DNA of 16,976 nucleotides from Trachelipus rathkii (lineage: Eukaryota; Arthropoda; Malacostraca; Isopoda; Trachelipodidae), in the NCBI GenBank assembly GCA_015478945.1, contig JABUQX010002914.1:17501-34476 (forward strand). The letters run 5' to 3'. Within the stretch, counting starts at the first letter, position 1. The number at the start of each line of letters is the position of its first letter. Shown in pieces: positions 9,459 through 16,976 of this stretch. The notes below the pieces were generated by a model, which was given only the letters and a program-made list of their open reading frames with translations, searched no databases and was not told where the DNA came from. The position numbers were made by a program, and so were the translations under genes.

Positions 9459-9722
9459 TCAGCTTAGAACTATAGTCGTATGCATAATGCACAATGCAAG
9501 ATTTCCGTACCACGGTGGCTCATCAACGCATTGTAAATGACCCTGATTTGATAGTAGTTTATCAGTGACGTATACAGCCGCGAAAAATTCTTGCAGTTTT
9601 AGATCAAATATAAAGTTCATCAGTTGTTTTTTAGACATTAAAGATTTTAGTGAGTACAGAATGTGTTTATAGATACTAATAGGTGTACGCATGACTAAAG
9701 AGGCTCGCAGTGGGAGTGCCTA
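9459..9722 (-). other. Unassigned minus-strand open frame
   Basis: The frame is stop-free from just below the stop at 9720-9722; the first ATG is at 9692 and the stop ends at 9459 (77 aa). The peptide looks less compositionally trivial than others here: it starts MRTPISIYKHILYSLKS and has FDLKLQEFFAAVYVTDKLL in the middle and CVDEPPWYGNLALCI near the end. I considered a hAT-transposase or GTF2IRD2-like fragment because of the DLKLQ stretch, but the match is too short to call. No upstream exon, splice pattern or start context supports a gene. Confidence 0.2.
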
Positions 9723-11036
9723 AAATTGTCTTTAAGATTCGGTGTGCAGATAATAGGGGAAGCATTTAGATATTATTGAATTTAGAGCAATCTCTTAGCC
9801 GCCCATGGATAGCATCAATTATAATAAAATAGATGGAGTGATCGATGAAATTGATTAAATATGTGGGTGAACTCTCACAAGATGGACTTGCTCCTATCTT
9901 TTATCATTGGAATAGCAAAGAGTAATTAGCAATGTTACTTTGGGCAAGAGCTCGCAAACGATTTCTTTCAATTTCTATACCACGTTATTGTTGAATTTAA
10001 GATTATGCCAAAACTTATATTATATTAAGGGCAATAGCGATAGATTTGTGTTTTTGATTAATTTTTATATAATTATGAGTCTTTTTCGTAGTAATAGTGA
10101 TACTGACGCTCAGATTGTTATATTGTAGGATTGTGGACCAGATTATAGATTAAAGTCTAATATATATTGGCTTGCAGTGTAGAATGCGACATGAAGGAGT
10201 ATAGTGCTATCTATAATATATTACACAAAATTTAAGAGTAAGAGTCTTGAATTCATAATAATACTGTATTAAGTGTTTGATTTCCTCATTTGAAAATCAC
10301 AGTGTATCTCGTCAGCCCGCTGATAGTGCTATAAGATCTCTGAAAGTATTCATTTAAGTTCTCGCTATACATTCTCAATTTTTATTACGTTATATTTCGA
10401 ACACCATGTAATAGAAGCTGACAATGGGGAGAATTGAAGAATGACGAGGACATACTCAGAGTATTTAAGTACGAGACTACTGACGCAGAAGAAGATAATA
10501 AAGGTTTGAAAGAAAACATTAACGGTAACTCTAGTAGTCTATAATGTCTGTGAGAAGAGAGAAAAAAGATGTATTTAAACCGCGTGAAATGACCATGCTC
10601 TACAGAGAGAAGAGCTATAAAAGATTCATTTAGAATTAAAGGTGCTTGAGAGAAAAGAAGTTACGATAAAATCTGCACCGATTTGATTATATATATTAAG
10701 CTCAATAGATAGACGTTATTTTCATCTCTTTAGACAATGTACCATTATGGTCTGTTTAATTATTTCTTTTTCGCGTATAATCTAGAAAAGTGGTTATCAT
10801 GTTTCAATATTGGAAAATTAAAATTTTCCATGTTGTTAATCTGTGTAGAGCGATATAGAAGGGGTATGGAAGGTATAGGCTTCATTGAGAATAAATGAAC
10901 CGATAATATTTTTTATAATTATCCATAGCTCTGTATAGTCTAGATGAGCTACACAAGATTTAATCATATAACAATTTGTTCATGAATTATATTTAATGTA
11001 ATGAACTGAAGTGTAAACTTAAGGGTTTCGGGAAAA
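9723..11036. other. No gene seen
   Basis: About 1.3 kb of unique-looking, moderately AT-rich DNA. The only ATG frame (9940-10128 plus, 62 codons) is I/L/F-rich without a domain. I found no tandem repeats, RNA genes or long inverted repeats by reading. Confidence 0.5.
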
Positions 11037-11055
11037 CAAGGCCTTGTATTTTTTA

Positions 11056-11130
11056 TTTTTTTTTTTTTTTTTTTTGTAAATTTATTCTCGTTAATAACTT
11101 ATTCAAAACAGAAGACTTTTTTTTTTTTTT
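11056..11130 (-). mobile_element. Two T tracts resembling minus-strand retroposon tails
   Basis: T20 at 11056-11075 and T14 at 11117-11130. On the minus strand, the hexamer AATAAA (11086-11081) sits 5 nt before the A20 run, like a polyadenylation signal followed by a poly(A) tail. This would fit a retroposed 3' end on the minus strand, with any body lying to the right. The signal-to-tail distance is shorter than usual, and I could not find a target-site duplication. Plain T-tract slippage is the alternative. CAAGGCCTTG, a perfect 10-bp palindrome, lies just outside at 11037-11046. Confidence 0.35.
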
Positions 11131-11250
11131 AATGGAGCACTATATCAGTCGATTAAGAGCTAAGAGATAAGCCATTATCTATAGGTATTAGAAATTAAAT
11201 GATTATATGATATTTATTATATATACGCCAAAGTAACGACACGCTAGTAT

Positions 11251-11320
11251 GTCAGGGTAATTTTAGGTATTTAAAAGCTGACCCAATCTTATAACACCCC
11301 AAAATTATAAAATTTCAGTC
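11251..11320. mobile_element. Possible DNA-transposon terminal segment (pogo/Tigger-like)
   Basis: The plus strand reads GGTAATTTTAGGTATTTAAA, then AGCTGACCCAATCTTATAAC, then ACCCCAAAATTATAAAATTT. The order (TACC)GTAATTTT..G..TATAAG..GACCC..CTTATAA..ACCCC is one I associate, from memory, with terminal regions of pogo/Tigger-type DNA transposons in animals. Many positions are mutated. No partner terminus and no transposase remnant are seen in the window, so this is only a candidate. Confidence 0.25.
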
Positions 11321-11335
11321 CGGCATAATGTATTA

Positions 11336-11520
11336 GATATATATAGTATATTATATATAGTATATACTATATATAAAATAATTATATATTATTTTTATAT
11401 ATATTAATATAATATATATATTATATTATTAATATAACTTTTAAATTATATTATAATTATATAATTTAATATTATTATATTATTAAATAATGTAATATTG
11501 TAGTATAATATATGTGAATA
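11336..11520. repeat. TA-rich block
   Basis: About 185 bp of TA dinucleotide and AATAT/ATTAT words, marking the right edge of the mixed-composition domain. No other structure. Confidence 0.75.
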
Positions 11521-13260
11521 CAATATAGAGTGTATAAATCAATGTGATGAGATGGTTTAATAAGATGTTTATACTAGTCATAAAATAAAAGACTGTAAAG
11601 TAATAGTGTTCATTCCCCTCTGTATCTAATACATCTATTATATTATATAAGATATAATATTTATATAAAGCGTATCGTATAGTATACTAATATATATATG
11701 ATTATTTAGTTAATGAGTAGATAAATTATACTACATAACTCTCGAAATGGCGATTGTTGTCAGGTTCCGTTTATTCTTAAACATATATTAAGATGGGAAA
11801 TCTCTACTCGCTCTGGGTATTTTGGCTGCTGAATAGTATTATAAATTCGCTGAGCTCCCTCTGCTAGCTCTATAATAAAAATATTAAGGGATTTGAAAAG
11901 GAAAATGAGTTGAAGGCAATTCAAACGGCTTTATTTTCCATATCTTATGTTATCCCCGGAAGGACAATTTCTCCCACTCCTTAGTGTTAATAGTTTCAAT
12001 TGCCACTTTTTGAATATCGATCACTAGTTGCGTTAGTTACTTGCTCTAGTAGCGTACTCTATGTTCATATATAAAACGCTTTTATTTTAATGTGGAAATG
12101 GGAAATGAACATATAGCACACGCATTAAGCTAATGAATCTTCGAAATATACAAACAAATCGCGCTGTACAGTTTGTCTCCGATGTAAATTACATTGTGAT
12201 AAGCCGTAACGAACCCACCGCTAGAAAGTGTATTTTGTGGCTCTATGAAATTGCTTTGTCTCGAGACTGGTCTTAATTAATAAAGATTGTATTTAACTAG
12301 AGGAGATATGTAATTAATCTCGATAGAATAGAGTAAGAAGGGAGAACTCAAGCAATTGGTTTATTGAGATAATGATTCTGACATTTTATTCTCACGTATA
12401 AGAACTACTTTAGATACCGTATAATAAGAAGAGTCTAAGTGTTGTATGTTGAATTTAATTACATATAGAGTATCTTGATAACATGTTTTAGACGTCTAAC
12501 AGTTGATATGTTGATGTGGATCACTCTTCCCAAATGGATCCGAGAACATATGAGTGTATGTAATCTCACAACCATTATAATGTAGTAATACTCACTTGTA
12601 AATTTGTATATAAAAATACTCAACATACAGTAACAAAAATGATCATATTTCTCTTACCTAAGAGACGAATAGTGCATGATGAGTAAGAAACTCTCTCTCC
12701 AGATTCACGATAGTGTGATGAGAACATAAGAATTACAGCATAATATATTATTGTTAGCACGTACGATGACTTGTACTTAGTGCACTGAAGACAAACGATT
12801 AGAGATATTATGTGATGTATTCTCGGATTGAGTTAGAGAAAGTAAGCAAATTGATGTCCCAATCCTCGCGTAAAGATAGCAAAGAGAAAGGTCGAATAAC
12901 TTTCGACCATGACTACGTCATATGTTTCACTAGTTCGAGAGTTAATTATTAGCCCCCAGAAATATGTAGAAATGCTCTCTCTACAGTGCAAAATCCATCA
13001 CTGCTCATATATTCGTAATTATCAATAATGAAGTGTTTGTCAATAGAATGACCATTAGAAAGGCAAAGGAATAGACGAGCGCGCGATAAGGTTCTAATGT
13101 ATGATTGTTAAGTGCATCTTTCTGATAGGGCGGTAGAGAAAGAGGTTTAGAGTGAAGAGGATGAGTTGATAAGAAGTGGAAAATTGCCGTTGTTCTTGAA
13201 GTTGTGTCCCATGTCTCACTGCCCTTGAAAGATAGACAAACTCTGACTGTGTATATGATT
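11521..13260. other. No gene seen; one small hairpin
   Basis: About 1.7 kb of moderately AT-rich unique DNA with stops in every frame. Near 12059-12117, TATGTTCAT and ATGAACATA form a 9-bp inverted repeat. At 12890-12908, GGTCGAA and TTCGACC form a perfect 7-bp stem with loop TAACT. Neither is linked to a gene. Confidence 0.5.
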
Positions 13261-14728
13261 AAGTATAGTTTTGTTATATATACTCAATAATTACATTTTT
13301 ATGAATATAATTTTCATTATACTTTTATTGACTTATATATATAATAGTCTATTTTATCTTTATTAATAGTTTAGTTTTAATATTAGATTACTTGTTCAAT
13401 GGGATTTCCTCACAAATCACAGAATCTTGTTTTGGTACTATGTTATTATTCTAGTAGTTTTTAGTAAGACTAATTATAGTTTATTCTAATGATATATTTT
13501 CATATAACTCTATCATGCTTAATAATATATATATAATTTCTATATTATTATACCTGAGTAGTTTTTAGATTTTTTGATATTTTTATAATCCACTTTTCCG
13601 ATATATCTTTACAGGAATGTGAAAAAAATGACACATAAAGTCAATTTGTGAGAAAAGAGTTTGTATATTTACCATATGCATTTTTTTTAACATAACTGGA
13701 CCTAACCTCATTAACCTTATATTTTAGGTCTTTTATTTGTCGTTTTATTAGAATTAATCCTTATTACGCATGCTTTCGATATTATATTTGCACTCAATTG
13801 TTTATATTAATTTCTATTTAAATTTATGCCCAATAAAATATATAATTATAATTATAGGCGACCATTTTTAATTATGGTAATAAGAAAACTAACCATATTA
13901 CTTTTATAAGCGTAGTATTATAATTAACTATCTTGGTAAATAAGTTAACATATTAGTTTACTTATTTAGTAAGCACTTATTTTTTTCTTTTTTATAAGTG
14001 ATATAAAAAGCTCGTTGATTATTAATTAATTAAACTTATATATTTATAATATATTATATACCCCGTATACGCTTTAAAAAAACTGCAATGTGCTAAAACA
14101 TGCTATATAAATTATAAATGAGTGATAATAGCATATAATAATCGTTGTGAAAAAATAAGCCGAATATAACCATACTCATAATGCTATTAACTATAATATA
14201 TAAAATTTATTACGAAAGTTTTTTTTTTTTTGCGAGTAATATAATCAAAGTAATATATATGAAATATATGATTGTAATGCACACGGCCAATCTGACTCAC
14301 CTTAAATCTGCTGAAATTTTGTTCTTCCAGTATTATATATTATTACTATTTCATTTATCTTCTGATCATTGACGACCGCAAAAAACAAATAAATACTATA
14401 CATCAAATAGCCAGCGCACCATGAACAGCTCAAATACCAGGTATAATCCTGTAAATTACTTATATACCATAATAAGTCTGTTGCAATCGATATATACTAT
14501 ATTATACAATCTACTACATGTACCACATTATTCCATTTATATGAGGATGCTGTATAATGAATTAATTTATAACTATCCAAGGATTTCATCGGTGGTGCAG
14601 GAAGTATGTTAGTTTGTATTATTCGACTCTTAAGGAGTAGATCAATAGTATAAATACTTCACCCAACATTAAGTGAGTTAGATTGTGAAATAAATACAAA
14701 TCTTTATAACGATGATAATATTCCTTTG
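13261..14728. other. AT-rich gene-free DNA
   Basis: AT-rich DNA with short T runs (13681-13688, 14220-14231). The ATG frames at 14181-14372 and 14421-14612 (63 codons each) encode I/Y/L/F-rich peptides expected from composition and have no domain. CCTAACCT at 13701-13708 is too short to be telomeric repeat. Confidence 0.5.
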
Positions 14729-14806
14729 CTCGCTGTGGTACCGTGATGGGGGGTACTTGCAGGGTCTCGCCTCAAAATTGAGTGTGCTCGTGGCAACACA
14801 GACGTA
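14729..14806. other. Short G+C-rich island in AT-rich DNA
   Basis: About 44 of 74 bases (roughly 59%) are G or C, while the flanks are near 25-30%. It includes GGTACCGTGATGGGGGGTAC, in which GTACC and GGTAC could pair around a short loop, and GGGTCTCGCCTC. I could not fit a complete tRNA cloverleaf, and no open frame is supported. It could be a fragment of a structural RNA, SINE or other insertion. Confidence 0.4.
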
Positions 14807-15785
14807 TAGATAAATTCACTCGATCGCAATATATACTTATTTGCATCAAATAAGATCGATATATTTATATATATAACAACATATTATGTTGTATGTAAGT
14901 GACGACTTTACAAAGATACATTAATATTATTTACTCAAATGTTTAGTACAGTCGCATAGATTAATATTATTAAATAACTTTCTTCTACTCTAGTAATTAC
15001 TGGTTAGTAATAGGCATGATCTCACTGATATATATATAATATATATAAATATAAATACATTAATATTATATTATCTACTCACTCTCAGAAAAATTTTAAA
15101 ATAAATTCTATTAATCTTAAATACAAAAATCTCATTAATACATCGTATTAACTATAAATTTAATATATTCTGATAAGTTAATAGCACTTTATCACTATAT
15201 ACCGTGTTACATAAGATACATACTTTTTCTGTGATTCTCCTAGTAGGACGCCCAATATAGTGTGTCTCGATGTTCCCGGATGCCTAGTTGTCAACTTTCT
15301 AGTCAATACAGATATGAGGAGGTACTAGTGTTGATCAGCTCTTGATCGCAAAATTTCTCCGAATGTTTCTTTCCCTGTTAAGTTAGTATTTTACTAACGA
15401 AAATACTGTTTTTTTGCTTATAATTGTCATATTTATTGTTAATTGTATAATAAGAAGCATATTCTAATATGCCTCGCTTTCTCCTAGTTAGCTATTGTGT
15501 ATGCATCTGCAATGATTAAATTTCTATTTTTTTATTTTTGAGAATTCTATTTATGTATCGTTTGACATTTGTTTGTACAATTAGACGATAGTCAAAGTAA
15601 CACTATTTATTAAGATCTTTCTACAAATAAAAATCGTGATTGAATATATATTAAAAGGTTCGAGAATTGCTATACAAAGTTCAAATGATTTAGTCGAGTA
15701 CGAGAATGGATTTAGAGGCATTTGGCATGTAAACGAAATCTAGGGTTTTACATCTTCATAGTTATTTGGAGAAAGTTATACTCTT
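14807..15785. other. No gene seen
   Basis: About 1 kb of AT-rich unique DNA with frequent stops, a small TA patch near 15027-15062, and no RNA gene or repeat that I can support. Confidence 0.5.
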
Positions 15786-15789
15786 TCCT

Positions 15790-16110
15790 ATATCGTATAG
15801 TAATATATATCACCACCAATACTATAGGATATATTACATTTTATATATAATTATATTGTATATATATATACATATTTAATAATTGTATAATATATTATAT
15901 TATATGTTTATATTATATATTATTATCTAATTATATATATTATTAATTTTAAATATAATGTTTATCATTTTTTATTGTGTGTGTAAGATAACATAGTATA
16001 TATATTATATATTATTAATTTATTAATTATATTATATATATATATAATTTATATATATAATATATTAATAATATATTATATATTAATACTATATATTATA
16101 TTTAAAAATT
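15790..16110. repeat. TA-rich block
   Basis: About 320 bp dominated by TA dinucleotides and ATTAAT words, with a brief TGTGTGTG at about 15975-15984. Similar to the other TA blocks but not part of a visible composite repeat. Confidence 0.7.
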
Positions 16111-16299
16111 TATTCTCTTTTGCACGAGAAATATATTTTATTGTACAATCTACAAGGAAAAAAAAATAAGAAATAAAGTTATACAGATTTTGTGTTTTTT
16201 TAACACATTTTATCACTGTTTTACCTTGATTCTGAGACTATGAAAAATAACTAAGATCAATATCTGTGTTAACATATTATAAGTGATTTTTAATAATAA

Positions 16300-16699
16300 C
16301 AAAATGATAGTACTATAAGTGTTGCTTTTGACAATATCATATTAGATTGCACTGTTATTTGGCTGAACCTGATAACAGACAGAAATATCAAAGATGATAT
16401 TGTGGCAAAAATTGAGAGAAGATTTAATGAAGTTTCAACTCTTTAGCATTTATTGAACTATTTAGTAGTTTAATAGACTATAGAAGGAATGAAGACTGTT
16501 AAGCAAAGAAGATACCTTGAACTGTGGAGATGTTGAATACACAATGGTGTTGGCTGTATATAAGGTAATAGGATTCATCAGTATCTCCAAACACAGCTTC
16601 ATTAAAATCAACGTACAGGCTATCCCTGTTAAAGTATTCACAGTACATAAAGGCATGAAACTACTGGAAATAGTAAAGAAGCCCATGAAGATATTATAA
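16300..16699 (+). pseudogene. Possible decayed coding segment in two frames (unassigned)
   Basis: Two consecutive stop-free plus stretches read like protein. Frame 1 (16300-16446) includes TVIWLNLITDRNIKDDIVAK followed by IERRFNEVS, and lacks an ATG. Frame 2 (16493-16699) includes SKEDTLNCGDVEYTMVLAVY and, later, IPVKVFTVHKGMKLLEIVKK, ending at a stop at 16697-16699. A frameshift and stops lie between them. A possible splice donor (AAGGTAATA) lies near 16562-16570. I recognise no family. The minus strand is also open at 16462-16686, which weakens the coding case. Either a mobile-element remnant or an exon of an AT-rich gene is possible. Confidence 0.22.
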
Positions 16700-16864
16700 T
16701 CAACAAATTGTAAAGGTTCCTATCTGGGTCACTTTACTAAGAATTTTAATTATCAAATGTATGAAGAATGACTTGAATCCATGTATAAAGGAAAAAAAGA
16801 TTTTGGTTTGATTATTATCAGTAGTAATTTACTAATTTGAAAGTGTCAGTAGTGTTTATAAGCC

Positions 16865-16976
16865 AGGAATAAAGCTAACAAAGTTAAGATTAATAAACTA
16901 ATGTTAATTATATAAGTAAGAAATAAAGCTAACAAAGTTAGGATTAATAAACTGTAATGTTTATTATATGAGTAAG
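16865..16976 (+). repeat. 54-56-bp tandem repeat running off the right edge
   Basis: Unit 1 starts at 16865 (AGGAATAAAGCTAACAAAGT...) and unit 2 at 16919 (AGAAATAAAGCTAACAAAGT...). They are about 90% identical, with a 2-bp insertion in unit 2. The last two bases of the window (AG) fit the start of a third unit, so the array probably continues. Each unit contains two AATAAA hexamers (16868, 16892, 16922 and 16946). Confidence 0.9.

Noticed and set aside
13701..13708. CCTAACCT considered as interstitial telomeric repeat (TTAGG type)
   Set aside because: Less than two units, expected by chance in this length of sequence.
14181..14612. Two 63-codon plus-strand frames
   Set aside because: I/Y/L/F-rich peptides typical of random AT-rich DNA, with no recognisable motif.
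15655..15672. AAGGTTCGAGAATT considered as a tRNA T-arm/B box
   Set aside because: It lacks the closing CC of a B box, and no D-arm or acceptor stem lies at the required distance.

Overview
This window looks like non-coding nuclear DNA from a very AT-rich eukaryote, most likely an invertebrate animal. I cannot name the species. Across 17 kb no ATG-started reading frame exceeds about 82 codons, and the longest ones are low-complexity translations of TA and TG repeats. There are long pure microsatellites (GATA x 26, TA runs over 40 bp, TG), T tracts that resemble retroposon tails, and a sharp split between DNA that is nearly all A/T and a middle domain of roughly 35-47% G+C. Nothing resembles a prokaryotic operon, a plasmid, an rRNA gene or a CRISPR array, and I found no intact gene with a recognisable product.

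Layout. 1-3000 is AT-rich and gene-free; it holds a 111-bp foldback (1003-1113), a C/A-rich patch (2631-2714) and TA-rich blocks. 3000-6060 is the most structured part. Two diverged, collinear copies of a composite repeat (about 3001-4025 and 5247-5966) share the same order of parts: TA block, TG or decayed TG, flank A, TA block, GATA tract (decayed on the left, pure on the right), flank B, and a short minisatellite of 22-bp units. A 1.2-kb TA-dominated block (4030-5246) lies between them, and a fragment of flank B recurs at 6163-6192. From about 6200 to 11330 base composition rises. This domain holds an imperfect 44-bp duplication that could encode coiled-coil-like peptides, a 55-bp tandem repeat, several short open stretches with no family match, a possible tRNA-derived SINE head on the minus strand, a 13-bp-stem hairpin, and T tracts beside a possible DNA-transposon end. 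11336-11520 and 15790-16110 are further TA blocks. 11520-15790 is featureless apart from a small hairpin and a 74-bp island of about 59% G+C at 14729-14806. The right end has two overlapping-frame ORF fragments (16300-16699) and then a 54-56-bp tandem repeat that runs off the edge of the window.

There is no set of genes here that works together. The most coherent signal is the repeated composite unit at 3-6 kb, which looks like a repeat family carrying its own microsatellites. Whether it is a transposon (a Helentron/mini-me type, for example), a large tandem duplication or a satellite remnant cannot be settled from this window.
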